Notes: generated by a model not told the origin, from the letters alone. DNA of 64,000 nt from Sphingomonas sp. Leaf339 (GCF_001426195.1 NZ_LMRS01000034.1:124001-188000); one strand, 5' to 3'; counted from the stretch's first letter, positions 17,782 through 26,246 are shown. A program made the numbers and translations.

Positions 17782-18383
17782 GCAGCCGGTTCGATCTCGA
17801 TCAGGTCGAGCTGTGACTGAAAGGCGGGGTGCGGCAAAACAAGACGCCAGCGACGTTCGCCGATCCGCTCGAGGATGCCCGCCATGTCGCGACCGGGATC
17901 GCGACCATAAGCCATTGCCCGCGTCTCTCCCGTCAGCATCATCGAACCCAGAAATATCGTTCGCGCGTCGGTGTCGGCATACAGCATCCCGATGGGTCGC
18001 TGCCCCACTCCTAACCCGGTGAAAAGGACCGCGGTAGAGGCGGTCTCGATCCGACATGCCGTCCATGGCAAAGTCACAAAGAAGGAACCCGATACGCCCT
18101 GCCGGCCAAGCTTTGTCGTACGGCAACGATAGTTGCCCGGCGCTGGCAATGAGCCCGTCAGGCTTCGATCCGGATCGAACAAGGCGGCGTCGCCCGTGAT
18201 GGCAGCCATGGCCGCCTTGTCCCCACGCGCATCCCGCAGTGCACTCGACCAAGCTGACCGCCATTCGCGCAGCTTCTGACGGTCGGCCGCCGTGGCAACG
18301 CGGCGCCAGTCGACCGTGACCTCACGCTCGGCAGCGCCCGCACCGGTGGCGAGCAGGATACCCGCCACCGCCCAATGCCTCAT
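17778..18383 (-). CDS. DUF4893-like exported protein
   Basis: A 201-residue protein with a short signal peptide (MRHWAVAGILLATGAGAA, about 1-18). The mature part begins VDWRRVATAADRQKLREWRSAW, which resembles the DUF4893 family common in sphingomonads. Later segments include a Cys near GNYRCRTTKLG and another in LPWTACRIE, which may form a disulfide. No catalytic motif is evident. A longer open frame extends to 19217, but it runs antisense-like through the dehydrogenase gene. The ATG at 18383 overlaps the stop of the 3-hydroxybutyrate dehydrogenase gene as ATGA (18380-18383), so the two genes form a coupled pair. Function is unknown. Confidence 0.8.
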   Translation of the reverse strand: MRHWAVAGILLATGAGAAEREVTVDWRRVATAADRQKLREWRSAWSSALRDARGDKAAMAAITGDAALFDPDRSLTGSLPAPGNYRCRTTKLGRQGVSGSFFVTLPWTACRIETASTAVLFTGLGVGQRPIGMLYADTDARTIFLGSMMLTGETRAMAYGRDPGRDMAGILERIGERRWRLVLPHPAFQSQLDLIEIEPAA

Positions 18384-19165
18384 GCGGCGGTCCAGCCGCC
18401 GTCCATCGACAGGTTCGCGCCCGTGATCGACGCCGCCTCGTCCCGGCAAAGGAACAGGCCGAAGGCGGCGACTTGTTCTGGGGTCACGAATTCCTTGGTT
18501 GGCTGCGCGGCGAGCAGGACATCGTTCATCACCTCTTCGCGGGTCAGGCCGCGCGCTTTCATCGTGTCGGGTATCTGGTTCTCGACAAGCGGCGTCCAGA
18601 CATATCCCGGCGAAATGCAGTTGACGGTAATGCCGTCGCGGGCGACCTCTAGAGCCGCTGCCTTGGTCAGTCCCGCCACGCCATGTTTGGCAGCGACGTA
18701 AGCGGACTTGTTCGGACTGGCGATCAGCGAGTGAGCGGAGGCGGTGGTGATGATCCGCCCCCATCCCTTTGCCTTCATCACCGGGATCGCCGAATGCATC
18801 AGGTGGAAGGCCGACGACAGGTTGATCGCGATGATGGCGTCCCATTTCTCGGTCGGGAAATCGACGATCGGCGACACGTGCTGGACGCCGGCGTTGGCGA
18901 CGACGATATCGCACCCGCCCGTCTCCGCTACCGCCCGATCGACCAGCGCGGCGATCTCGTGGGGTTTCGACATGTCGGCCGGATCGTGAAGAGCAGTGGC
19001 GCCGCTGATCTGAGCCAGTTCGGCACGGATTTGCTCGATCGCATCGACGTCGCCGAACCCGTTGATGACGACGGCGGCGCCCTCGGCGGCGAAGGCGCGC
19101 GCAAAGGCAAGGCCAATACCCGATGTCGATCCCGTGATCAGTGCCGTCTTGCCCTTCAGCAGCAT
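18380..19165 (-). CDS. 3-hydroxybutyrate dehydrogenase (SDR family)
   Basis: A 261-residue short-chain dehydrogenase. The cofactor loop is TGSTSGIGLAFA (about 9-20), NAG is near 92, and the catalytic Ser-Tyr-Lys are in TTASAHSLIASPNKSAYVAAKHG, split around residues 140-161. The Ala-Ser-Ala-His-Ser segment and the VWTPLVENQIPD loop are typical of D-3-hydroxybutyrate dehydrogenase, which oxidises 3-hydroxybutyrate to acetoacetate during polyhydroxybutyrate or ketone-body use. I chose ATG 19165, preceded by AGGGAGA, over a start at 19201. It is coupled with the DUF4893 gene. The assignment to BDH rather than a related SDR is likely but not certain. Confidence 0.87.
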   Translation of the reverse strand: MLLKGKTALITGSTSGIGLAFARAFAAEGAAVVINGFGDVDAIEQIRAELAQISGATALHDPADMSKPHEIAALVDRAVAETGGCDIVVANAGVQHVSPIVDFPTEKWDAIIAINLSSAFHLMHSAIPVMKAKGWGRIITTASAHSLIASPNKSAYVAAKHGVAGLTKAAALEVARDGITVNCISPGYVWTPLVENQIPDTMKARGLTREEVMNDVLLAAQPTKEFVTPEQVAAFGLFLCRDEAASITGANLSMDGGWTAA

Positions 19166-19293
19166 ATCGTTCTCCCTGTTTGGTCCGTGATGACCGCCCA
19201 CCCGAGCATGGCGGCAACCCGTAGCGCGATCAACGCTTGCAACCGACGAGTGGCCTCAAGCATTTCACCCGCGCAACGATCAGGCGATATTCC

Positions 19294-20199
19294 ATGCGGC
19301 TCGACGATTACGATCCTAACATCAACGTCGGCGACCAGCGGGGCGAAGGCGGTGGCTTTGGCAGTGGCGGCGGTGGTGGTCTGCTGTTCGGTCTACTGCC
19401 GCTGATCGGTAGTCGCTTTGGTTGCGGTGGCATCGTCGTCGTGCTCATCATCTTGGCGGTGCTCGGCATGAACCCCCTGTCGCTGCTGGGCGGCGGACAA
19501 GGCTCTGCCCCTGTCACGCGTACGGCGCCGGCGAGCAGTGGCGGTAACGAGGCGGCGACCGCATGTCGCGTCGATGCGGAAAGCAGGGCGGCCTGCAACG
19601 CGTTCAGTTCGGCACAGCAGACCTGGGCGGCGATTTTCGCCAAATCGAACCAGCCGTTCGAGGCGCCGTCGCTGCAATTCTATGGCGGATCGGGTCGATC
19701 GGGCTGCGGTGCGGCGCAGGCAGCCATGGGGCCATTCTATTGCCCGACGGATCGGGGCGTCTATCTCGACACCAGCTTCTTCAACGAGTTGGCGACGAAA
19801 TTCGGCGCCAAGGGCGACTTCGCGCAATATTATGTGATCGCGCATGAGTTCGGGCATCACATCCAAAACCTGCTCGGCACATCGACGCAGGTGCAGCAGG
19901 CGCAGGCCCGGTCGAGCGAGGCTGAGGGCAACGCCATGTCGGTGCGTCTGGAATTGCAGGCGGATTGCTATGCAGGCGTATGGGCGGCGGCCAATCGCGA
20001 CCGGCTCGATCCCGGCGATATAGAAGAGGGTATGACCGCCGCGCGGGCGATCGGCGACGATACGCTGCAGCGTGAAGGTCAGGGCCGGGTCGTTCCCGAC
20101 AGCTTTACGCACGGCACGTCAGCACAGCGGATGAAGTGGCTGCGTGTCGGGATGGAAACGGGCGACCCGGCCAAGTGCGACACGTTCTCGGGCGCCTAA
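19294..20199 (+). CDS. Membrane-anchored neutral zinc metallopeptidase (YpfJ family)
   Basis: A 301-residue protein of the putative neutral zinc metallopeptidase family. The N-terminus MRLDDYDPNINVGDQRG is typical, followed by a Gly-rich stretch, one membrane helix (about 45-65; IVVVLIILAVLGM) and a periplasmic catalytic domain. The zinc site is VIAHEFGHHIQNLLG (about 184-198), with LELQADCYAGVWA (about 224-236) supplying the third ligand region. The length and both blocks agree with an active enzyme. The start at 19294 was chosen because the family begins here; the open frame itself reaches back to 19237. It ends before a hairpin at 20220-20247. The natural substrate is unknown. Confidence 0.92.
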   Translation: MRLDDYDPNINVGDQRGEGGGFGSGGGGGLLFGLLPLIGSRFGCGGIVVVLIILAVLGMNPLSLLGGGQGSAPVTRTAPASSGGNEAATACRVDAESRAACNAFSSAQQTWAAIFAKSNQPFEAPSLQFYGGSGRSGCGAAQAAMGPFYCPTDRGVYLDTSFFNELATKFGAKGDFAQYYVIAHEFGHHIQNLLGTSTQVQQAQARSSEAEGNAMSVRLELQADCYAGVWAAANRDRLDPGDIEEGMTAARAIGDDTLQREGQGRVVPDSFTHGTSAQRMKWLRVGMETGDPAKCDTFSGA

Positions 20200-20219
20200 C
20201 AGAAGACGGATCTCAATGG

Positions 20220-20247
20220 ATCGGCCCCGGTTGTCGCCGGGGCCGAT
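20220..20247. terminator. Bidirectional hairpin terminator between convergent genes
   Basis: ATCGGCCCCGG and CCGGGGCCGAT form a perfect 11-bp stem around a six-base loop, placed exactly between the convergent peptidase and oxidoreductase genes. A clear T-run is missing, so efficiency is uncertain. Confidence 0.65.
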
Positions 20248-20267
20248 AGACGAAACGCTTCTATATA

Positions 20268-21248
20268 TTAAAGCTTGACCAGCATCTTGCCGGTATTGCC
20301 GCCGGTGAATAGCCCTAGAAAGGCATCGGGCATTGCTTCCAAGCCGTCATGGACTGTTTCCTCCCGCTTCAGCGTGCCGAGCATGGTTGCCATGTCCTGA
20401 TAGAATTCGGCGGCACGGGGCATGAAGTCGGTGACGATGAAGCCGCGCATCTGCACGCGGTTGCCGATCAGGCGGGCGAGATATTTCAGCTCGGTCGGCT
20501 TGGCGTCATTGTACACGTCGATCATGCCGCAGATCGCGAAACGCGCACGGGGTCGGGCATGGGCCAGCGCGGCATCGAGATGGTCGCCGCCGACATTGTC
20601 GAAATAGACGTTGATTCCCTTTGGTGCCGCCTTGCCCAATGCCTCGACGACGCTGCCCGCCTTGTAATCGATCACCGCATCTGCGCCGAGCGAGCGGACC
20701 CATTCGCCCTTCGCCGCGCCACCGGCCGATCCGATCACGGTCATGCCCTTTGCCTTGGCCACCTGTACCACCGTCGATCCGACAGCGCCGGCCGCCGCCG
20801 ATACGAAGACGGTATCGCCCGCCTTGGCCTCTGCCACCGCCAGCAAGCCCCAGTAGCCGGTCATGCCGGGCATGCCGAGCTGACCCAGAAATGCCTGGGG
20901 CGGCAAGTCGATGGCGGGCAGCTTCATAAACGCGGCAGCCGGCCCGACCGCCTCGTCGCGCCAGCCGAGCATGTGTTGGACAAGATCACCGGCCGCCAGT
21001 GACGGATCACGGCTTTCGACGACCTCACCGACCGCACCGCCATCCATCGGCGCCCCGATGGCAAACGGCGGCACATAGCTTTTCACGTCGTTCATCCGGC
21101 CACGCATATAGGGGTCGACCGACAGCCAGCGATTGGCCACCCGAACCTCGCCATCCGCCAGTTCGGGCCGATCGACGGATATTAGCGCGAAATCATTCGG
21201 GGTCGGCGTGCCCTTCGGGCGCGACGCCAGAGTCCAGGCGCGGGGCAT
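20268..21248 (-). CDS. NADP-dependent medium-chain oxidoreductase (CurA/leukotriene B4 dehydrogenase-like)
   Basis: A 326-residue zinc-independent medium-chain dehydrogenase/reductase. Typical segments are VDPYMRGRMND (about 48-58), the cofactor-binding VFVSAAAGAVGSTVVQVAKAK block (two halves, about 145-165), GSAGGAAKGEWV and YFDNVGGDHLDAAL (about 213-226). This group reduces the alkenal double bond of substrates such as 2-alkenals, curcumin or quinone-like enones. The ATG at 21248 (MPRAWTLASRP) is preceded by GAGAGGA; the open frame upstream to 21485 runs into the neighbouring terminator and gene and is not used. It is transcribed alone and protects against reactive carbonyls by inference. 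Confidence 0.9.
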   Translation of the reverse strand: MPRAWTLASRPKGTPTPNDFALISVDRPELADGEVRVANRWLSVDPYMRGRMNDVKSYVPPFAIGAPMDGGAVGEVVESRDPSLAAGDLVQHMLGWRDEAVGPAAAFMKLPAIDLPPQAFLGQLGMPGMTGYWGLLAVAEAKAGDTVFVSAAAGAVGSTVVQVAKAKGMTVIGSAGGAAKGEWVRSLGADAVIDYKAGSVVEALGKAAPKGINVYFDNVGGDHLDAALAHARPRARFAICGMIDVYNDAKPTELKYLARLIGNRVQMRGFIVTDFMPRAAEFYQDMATMLGTLKREETVHDGLEAMPDAFLGLFTGGNTGKMLVKL

Positions 21249-21312
21249 CGGCAGAATCCTCTCGTTGTTATCGGTTCGATGTGACGCGCGTGGCGACGCT
21301 ACGCAAATGAAA

Positions 21313-21340
21313 AGGCCCGGTCGCGGAAGCGACCGGGCCT
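21313..21340 (-). terminator. Rho-independent terminator after the DUF2171 gene
   Basis: A perfect 12-bp stem AGGCCCGGTCGC / GCGACCGGGCCT closes a four-base loop, and on the minus strand it is followed by TTTTCATTT. It lies 32 bases after the stop of the minus-strand gene that ends at 21373. Confidence 0.85.
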
Positions 21341-21372
21341 GCCCATCGGGGACGCTTACGCGTCGACCACTG

Positions 21373-22386
21373 TCAATAGGTGCCGGAAAAGCTCCGGTTG
21401 AGGTTGCCGCCAGCGCCTGTGTCGGCAGATGCCGAGCTACTGGACGACGATGCGTTGGTCCGGTTTTCGCTGCGATCCCGGGCATTGTCGCCGTACCCGA
21501 ACATGGCTTGGTTACGATCCTCGTCGCGCCATGCCTGCTTGGCTTCGTCCGCCGTCTTGCTCAGCGTTACCTTGTCGTCGACCGATTTGATCCAGTTCGA
21601 TGGGATCGAATGATGCTGACCACCGGCATCGACATCGTTCTTGGTCAACAAGATGCGGTCGCCTCGCACCTTGTCTACCGTCCCGACATGGCCACCGTCC
21701 GAACCGACGACTTCCTGATGCTCCGTGACTTTGTTGAGAGAGTCGCGCTGTGTCTGGCGGTTATTGCGCCATGACGAGAACTCGCTTTCAAACCGCGAGC
21801 GGTTTTCGTTGCGATACTCATCATAATCGCGGTCCAGTGCGGCAATTTGGCTGGACCGCCAACTGCCGTAATGCTCGTCATGCTGGCCGCCGCCACGATA
21901 CCCTCGGTCGTCGTAGCGCGAGTCCATTTCGCGCCGGCGTTCCGCGTCGTCATCTCCGAACCACGAACGCACCTCGTCACCCGCGCGTGCAAAAAAACCG
22001 CGATCTTCGTATTCGTAACCCTGGGGCTGGCGTCCGTAGCCGCGATTACGCTGGCGGTTATCATCGTCGGCGTGGCGATTACGCCCTACGTCCTCAAAAC
22101 GACGCCCATCCGATGCGTAAGAGCCATGATACTCCTCACGCCCACCATAGCTGCCGCCGTCTCGACCGCTGTTGAACCGGTCGCGCTCGGGATAGCGCTG
22201 GCCGCCGAAATCCTGGCGGTCCTGACGTCCTCTCGATCGGTCGTCGTCACGACCATAGCCGGCGGCGGCATAGTCGCGTGCGCTGGAATAGGTATACTCA
22301 CGGCCATAGCCGTTGTCGCGGCTGTCGGTGCTGTTGTAATAGTCGCCTTGCGGGTTGGTGCCGCGTGAGTAGCGTTCATTGCCCAT
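21373..22386 (-). CDS. DUF2171 protein with long low-complexity N-terminus
   Basis: A 337-residue hydrophilic protein. Residues 1-150 are low-complexity and rich in Arg, Asp, Gly and Tyr with repeated YGRDDDR-like units, so they are probably disordered. Next comes RAGDEVRSWFGDDDAERRRE (about 155-175), a motif seen in sphingomonad stress proteins. The C-terminal DUF2171 domain (about 245-310) contains HQEVVGSDGGHVGTVDKVRG and resembles PRC-barrel-like beta domains. I chose ATG 22386 because GGAGACCAAC places a Shine-Dalgarno at correct spacing; an in-frame ATG at 22398 is possible. A perfect EcfG-type promoter lies about 60 bases upstream and a strong terminator downstream, so this is a single-gene stress unit. 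Molecular function is unknown. Confidence 0.85.
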   Translation of the reverse strand: MGNERYSRGTNPQGDYYNSTDSRDNGYGREYTYSSARDYAAAGYGRDDDRSRGRQDRQDFGGQRYPERDRFNSGRDGGSYGGREEYHGSYASDGRRFEDVGRNRHADDDNRQRNRGYGRQPQGYEYEDRGFFARAGDEVRSWFGDDDAERRREMDSRYDDRGYRGGGQHDEHYGSWRSSQIAALDRDYDEYRNENRSRFESEFSSWRNNRQTQRDSLNKVTEHQEVVGSDGGHVGTVDKVRGDRILLTKNDVDAGGQHHSIPSNWIKSVDDKVTLSKTADEAKQAWRDEDRNQAMFGYGDNARDRSENRTNASSSSSSASADTGAGGNLNRSFSGTY

Positions 22387-22447
22387 GTTGGTCTCCATTC
22401 TCCTGCATACCGGCCACGTCTTCGTCGCAAATCCGATACTTAGCCAA

Positions 22448-22472
22448 AACGGGCTTTGAGGATCGATGTTCC
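22448..22472 (-). promoter_or_regulatory. EcfG-type promoter of the DUF2171 gene
   Basis: On the minus strand the sequence reads GGAAC, 16 bases, CGTT, an exact match to the EcfG consensus. It lies 62 bases upstream of the ATG at 22386. Control by the general stress sigma factor is inferred from the match. Confidence 0.7.
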
Positions 22473-22623
22473 AAGCCATCGACGTCCGCAATACGCCCCG
22501 TCGCATACTTGGGACAGCTCGCCGCAGGCAATTTCAGCGGTGACCTGCCCCCCTTGTTGCATTGGGAAAACGAGATCGCTAAACGCGAACACATCCGGTT
22601 GAGACCGGGTTTTTGAAGGGTGC

Positions 22624-22699
22624 GGGGCCGTAGCTCAGATGGGAGAGCGCTGCAATCGCACTGCAGAGGTCAGCGGTTCGATCCCGCTCGGCTCCACCA
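22624..22699 (+). tRNA. tRNA-Ala (anticodon CGC)
   Basis: A 76-base tRNA with the CCA end encoded. The acceptor stem GGGGCCG pairs with CGGCTCC (one G-T pair). The D arm holds GCTC...GAGC, the anticodon stem is CTGCA/TGCAG around loop ATCGCAC, giving anticodon CGC, and the T arm is AGCGG-TTCGATC-CCGCT. It reads the alanine codon GCG. Confidence 0.95.
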
Positions 22700-22770
22700 C
22701 CCGCCCTTCCCTCGCCAGCTATTGTTGATCTCGGTGGAATGATCCGCTTGACGGTGCGTTATGTCGGACG

Positions 22771-23520
22771 ATGATGTTGCCTGACCCCATCCCTGCCGCC
22801 ACCCTGATCATCATGCGTGAGAACGTTTCCGCAGGCTCGCCGCCGGAATTATTGATGGTGAAGCGGGCGGACACGATGGCGTTTGCGGGTGGCGCATGGG
22901 TGTTTCCGGGTGGACGGGTCGACGCCGGCGATCGTGCACTGGCCGTTCAACTGGGAGCGGCGGACGTGGACGAGGTCGCAGCGCGGATTGCCGCTATCCG
23001 GGAGACGCTGGAGGAAGTGGGACTGGCGATCGACATTGATCCACTGCCCGATGCGGCGACTATCGCCGCAATACGAACGGCGCTGCATAACGGCGAAACG
23101 ATCGGCGCTACGCTGGCCGTCCATGGCCTAACCATCAGTCCCGATCTGCTGGCGCCGTATGGGCGCTGGAGGCCATCGCATAAGACGACGCGGGTGTTCG
23201 ATGCGCGTTTCTATGTGACGTGTCTGCCGTTGGAGGCTCCTGCCGCGATTATCGACGGCACCGAGAACGTGGCGCTCGCGTGGCGGACGGCGGCAGCGAT
23301 GCTCACCGCAGCCCCCATCATCTTCCCGACCCGGCGGACGTTGGAGCGGCTGGCGCAGTCTGCGAGCGTGGCGTCGATCATGGCGGATGCGGCGGCCTAT
23401 CCAGTGCAGACGATCGTGCCGTGGACGGAGCATCGCGGCGGGATCGAGCATATCTGCATCCCCGCCGATCTCGGCTATCCGGTGATCGCCGAGCCGCTGT
23501 CGTCGGCCATGCGCGGCTGA
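22771..23520 (+). CDS. NUDIX hydrolase (NUDT19-like)
   Basis: A 249-residue NUDIX-fold protein. The Nudix box is split by an insertion, with FPGGRVDAGD (about 47-56) and then RIAAIRETLEEVGLAID (about 72-88), where REtLEEvG is the metal-binding helix. A longer insert between the two parts and an extended C-terminal region are typical of the NUDT19/RP2 group, some members of which hydrolyse coenzyme A derivatives. The exact substrate here is not predictable. The stop TGA overlaps the ATG of the extensin-like gene by one base (TGATG at 23518-23522), so the two are co-translated. Two adjacent ATG codons (22771 and 22774) could start it. Confidence 0.85.
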   Translation: MMLPDPIPAATLIIMRENVSAGSPPELLMVKRADTMAFAGGAWVFPGGRVDAGDRALAVQLGAADVDEVAARIAAIRETLEEVGLAIDIDPLPDAATIAAIRTALHNGETIGATLAVHGLTISPDLLAPYGRWRPSHKTTRVFDARFYVTCLPLEAPAAIIDGTENVALAWRTAAAMLTAAPIIFPTRRTLERLAQSASVASIMADAAAYPVQTIVPWTEHRGGIEHICIPADLGYPVIAEPLSSAMRG

Positions 23521-24251
23521 TGCGGACGGTGCGGCGGATCGCCGGGCTTCTGGTTATCGGCGGTATCGTGCTGGCGCTGGTGTTCGTCGCATGGGCGACG
23601 ATGCGAGGGAGAACGCAGGATCTGCCGTGGACGCCGCTCGATCTGGGGCAACCCGTGGGCATGTTTACCGGTCGCAAGCTGGCCGGGTTGACCAACGACT
23701 TTCCCGCCTGCCGGGCCGTACTCGACAAGGCCGGCGTGCGCTACACGGCGCTGCCGCCGCGCGAGGGCGAGGGGCAATGCGGCTATGCCAACGGCGTTCG
23801 CTTCGCCGGGGGAGGGTCGCGGACGATCAGCTTTGCGCCGGCCGGGCTCGGCGTCGCCTGTCCGGTCGCGGCGGCGCTCGCCGCGTGGGAGTGGAACGTC
23901 GTCCAACCGGCGGCCGAGCGCTTCTTCAAATCGCGGGTCGCACAAATCGATCACTTCGGCAGCTATAGCTGCCGGCGCCTCTACGGTCGCGATAGCGGCA
24001 ACTGGAGCGAGCATTCGACCGCCAACGCAGTCGACATCGCCGGCTTTCGTCTGACGGACGGTCGGCGCATCACGGTGATCCGGGACTGGAAGGGTGACGG
24101 CGCATCGGCGCAATTTCTGAAAACGGTACGCGATGGCGCCTGCGGGCTTTTCTCGACCACGCTGTCGCCGGATCATAACGCCGCCCACCGCGATCACCTG
24201 CATCTGGATCAGGCGTCGCGCGGCAGCATGGGGTGGCGGGCATGCCAATAG
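23520..24251 (+). CDS. Extensin-like C-terminal domain protein
   Basis: A 243-residue protein with one N-terminal membrane helix or signal anchor (about 8-27; LLVIGGIVLALVFVAWA) and an extensin-like C-terminal domain (about 55-243). Conserved cysteines occur in FPACRAVLD, GQCGYAN, GVACPVA, SYSCRRLYG and DGACGLFST. The metal-type residues are in HSTANAVDIAGF and in HRDHLHLD near the end, a pattern like LAS/VanY peptidases, so a role in cell wall cleavage is plausible but unproven. The start is fixed by the TGATG overlap with the NUDIX gene. Length fits the alphaproteobacterial family. Confidence 0.87.
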   Translation: MRTVRRIAGLLVIGGIVLALVFVAWATMRGRTQDLPWTPLDLGQPVGMFTGRKLAGLTNDFPACRAVLDKAGVRYTALPPREGEGQCGYANGVRFAGGGSRTISFAPAGLGVACPVAAALAAWEWNVVQPAAERFFKSRVAQIDHFGSYSCRRLYGRDSGNWSEHSTANAVDIAGFRLTDGRRITVIRDWKGDGASAQFLKTVRDGACGLFSTTLSPDHNAAHRDHLHLDQASRGSMGWRACQ

Positions 24252-24274
24252 GACGGCACCGCCCGCGCCGTCGA

Positions 24275-24829
24275 TCAGTTGGCCAGCGACTGACCCGTGT
24301 CGACCTTCTCGACCCAATAAGGGAAGAACGCCGGCTGGCGATTGGACCAGCCGGACGCCGTCGCAGCCGCTTCGCTGATGGATTGCAGCAGCTTGCGGCG
24401 CAGTTCCGGATGCAGGTGTGGCAACGCGGCCGCGGCACAGAAGGCGGCCGGCAGCCACGGCCGAACCGACGCGCCGATCAGGCGCTCATAAAGGAAACGC
24501 GCGGCGGAAAAGCTGGGTAGCCGCCCCTGACCCAGATCGAAGGCGACGACGGTGACGAGCGGGGCCAGAAACGGCTCGATTGAATCGAGGCCGCTGTCGT
24601 CCGGCACGATCTCTCGCAAGGATGGCAACGACCGATACAGCCGCGCCTGTGCGCGAATGCTCGCCGCTTCCACGATATCGCGCGACCATCGGGTCATCGC
24701 GTCTTCGCGGTCCAGTCCGATATCCAACGAACGACGGATGTACCGCTGCGTGGATGCGGGAAAACCCGCAAACTCCTTCATTTCGGCCAGCGTCATCGCC
24801 CCTTGGGCCGGCTTGTTTCTGGATCCCAT
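24275..24829 (-). CDS. Uncharacterised helical protein
   Basis: A 184-residue protein without a recognised family. It is predicted to be mainly helical, with a basic central part (RSLDIGLDREDAMTRWSRD, about 33-51) and a moderately hydrophobic helix around FLAPLVTVVAFDLG. No signal peptide, catalytic motif or Cys cluster is apparent. It converges with the extensin-like gene, 23 bases apart, and is preceded by a 214-base gap that carries the terminator of the next gene. Codon use and the complete frame argue that it is real. Confidence 0.65.
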   Translation of the reverse strand: MGSRNKPAQGAMTLAEMKEFAGFPASTQRYIRRSLDIGLDREDAMTRWSRDIVEAASIRAQARLYRSLPSLREIVPDDSGLDSIEPFLAPLVTVVAFDLGQGRLPSFSAARFLYERLIGASVRPWLPAAFCAAAALPHLHPELRRKLLQSISEAAATASGWSNRQPAFFPYWVEKVDTGQSLAN

Positions 24830-24984
24830 AATATCACCCCGCCCCGATCAGCCAAACCAACCGGGCGATGGTATCGGAACGATGGTTAACGCCACCTTTC
24901 CGTCATCGGCCCGGCGAGACGCAAGGAACGATGAAAACCGCTGCGCCGCAACATGATATGCGACGAGCCGAAATAATACGAAAA

Positions 24985-25010
24985 CGCGGGCGCATCGTGA
25001 TGCACCCGCG
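24985..25010 (-). terminator. Rho-independent terminator after the 93-residue gene
   Basis: CGCGGGCGCATC and GATGCACCCGCG pair over 12 positions with one mismatch and a two-base loop. On the minus strand the hairpin is followed by GTTTTCGTATTATTT. It lies about 33 bases past the stop at 25044. Confidence 0.75.
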
Positions 25011-25043
25011 CAAAATGTAGAATGGCAAGCCAAGCCTTATGGG

Positions 25044-25325
25044 TCAGGCGTCGCGTTGACGTTCCTCCTCGGCCGCTTCGTCATATCCGGAGGATGGGGC
25101 GGGTTCGCCGCCGCCATTGGGTTCGGAAATCGATACGGGATCGCTACCATCCATCGTCTCGTCTAGGCCATTGTCAAGCCGGGCGTCGACGCTATCCGGG
25201 TTCTTCTGCAATCGCTTGGCGATCGATTTGTCTTGGCCGGCATCCTGACGCGGATCACGACCGCCGGATGTATCATCCGGCGCGACCGACAGGCTGTCGA
25301 GCGCGCGATCGTCGATAGTATTCAT
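25044..25325 (-). CDS. Small acidic hydrophilic protein, probable stress protein
   Basis: A 93-residue, strongly hydrophilic and acidic protein of unknown function; it looks largely disordered (many Asp, Ser, Gly, Gln). No domain is recognised. The ATG at 25325 follows GAGAGGATC. A perfect EcfG-type promoter lies 37 bases upstream within the 3' end of the transglutaminase gene, and a terminator follows, so it can be expressed as a separate stress-induced unit even though it is only three bases from the upstream gene. Confidence 0.75.
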   Translation of the reverse strand: MNTIDDRALDSLSVAPDDTSGGRDPRQDAGQDKSIAKRLQKNPDSVDARLDNGLDETMDGSDPVSISEPNGGGEPAPSSGYDEAAEEERQRDA

Positions 25326-25328
25326 GAC

Positions 25329-26174
25329 CTAGATCCTCTCGAGATATCGTTCCTGAGGTAAAACGATCGGACGGCGTCCGCGTTCCGGTGAGGTCAGACG
25401 CGTCACCGACACGCGTTGCCGCTGGTAGAAGGCGGAACCGAAGACGGTCATGAAAGCGATATCGGTGGCATCACGTCCGACACCGACGCGGGCGATCTCG
25501 TCCGCGGTAGCCATGCCCGTGGGATCGACCAGTCGCCACGCGCCGTCCAGCCACAGTTCGACGACGGCATGGAAATCGGGCGGCGCCACGTGGGGGGCGT
25601 AAGCGGCGACGCAGCGGGCGGGAATCTCCGCTGCCCGCGCCAACGCGACGAGCAGATGGGCATAATCGCGGCACACGCCCATGCGGCTGCCGAATGTATC
25701 GAGTGCGGTGGTGCTGCCCTCGCTGACGCCCGCGCGGTAGACGAGCGCGTCATTGGTCCAGTCGAGCAGCGCCTGCGCCATTGCGCCGCCGGACAGGCCG
25801 CTGAACGTGCGGCGGACGAAGCCCTCCAACCGGTCGGACTGGCAGTAACGGCTGGGCAGCATGTACGGCACAACCGGACCGGGGATAGCGCGCGGCGGTG
25901 TCGATCCCAAAATCGACAGATCGACCGGCGGGCGATCGATCGTCACCGTGGCGCGGTATTCGGCGACGAACCGCCCCTCGCCCCGCGCCCAGCTGCGTTG
26001 GCCGATCCCCTCTTCGCCGACGACCGCCGCGATCGGATGATCCGACCAGATCGTGAGCGAATGGTTGTCTAGGCGCTGATCGGCCATTGCCGCGACTTCT
26101 ACCTGCAACAGGATGTCGGCGGGTTCGGGTAACGCATAATCAAGATCCGCCTCGATCATCAGGCGCACGGACAT
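25329..26174 (-). CDS. Transglutaminase-family protein with intact catalytic triad
   Basis: A 281-residue bacterial transglutaminase-like protein. The N-terminal beta domain (about 1-95) starts VRLMIEADLDYALPEPADIL. The core (about 130-240) has the complete triad: Cys in SRMGVCRDYAHLLVALARA (about 164-182), His in PPDFHAVVELWL (about 199-210) and Asp in RLVDPTGMA (about 216-224). It may be a peptidase or crosslinker; the physiological substrate is unknown. I chose ATG 26174 with GGGGGA upstream; the longer frame would need a TTG at 26189. It does not sit beside ATP-grasp or alpha-E genes, unlike the Cys-less paralogue at 940-1737. Confidence 0.88.
   Translation of the reverse strand: MSVRLMIEADLDYALPEPADILLQVEVAAMADQRLDNHSLTIWSDHPIAAVVGEEGIGQRSWARGEGRFVAEYRATVTIDRPPVDLSILGSTPPRAIPGPVVPYMLPSRYCQSDRLEGFVRRTFSGLSGGAMAQALLDWTNDALVYRAGVSEGSTTALDTFGSRMGVCRDYAHLLVALARAAEIPARCVAAYAPHVAPPDFHAVVELWLDGAWRLVDPTGMATADEIARVGVGRDATDIAFMTVFGSAFYQRQRVSVTRLTSPERGRRPIVLPQERYLERI
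25362..25386 (-). promoter_or_regulatory. EcfG-type promoter inside the transglutaminase gene
   Basis: Minus-strand GGAAC, 16-base spacer, CGTT: an exact consensus match. It lies 37 bases before the ATG at 25325 and within the last codons of the transglutaminase gene, giving the small acidic protein its own stress promoter. Function is inferred from sequence. Confidence 0.7.
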
Positions 26175-26195
26175 TCGGTCATCCCCCAAAGAGAA

Positions 26196-26223
26196 GGGGC
26201 CCGGCAGTTACCTGCCGAGCCCC
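26196..26223 (-). terminator. Hairpin terminator after the Bax inhibitor-1 gene
   Basis: GGGGCCCGGCAG and CTGCCGAGCCCC pair over 12 positions with one mismatch around TTAC. It is 24 bases past the stop at 26247; the minus-strand sequence after the stem is TTCTCTTT. Confidence 0.7.
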
Positions 26224-26246
26224 TGAAACATCGATCAATCTGCCGT

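Noticed and set aside
18384..19217. N-terminal extension of the DUF4893 frame (to 19217)
   Set aside because: The extension is antisense-like low-complexity sequence lying in another frame of the 3-hydroxybutyrate dehydrogenase gene; the real gene starts at 18383.
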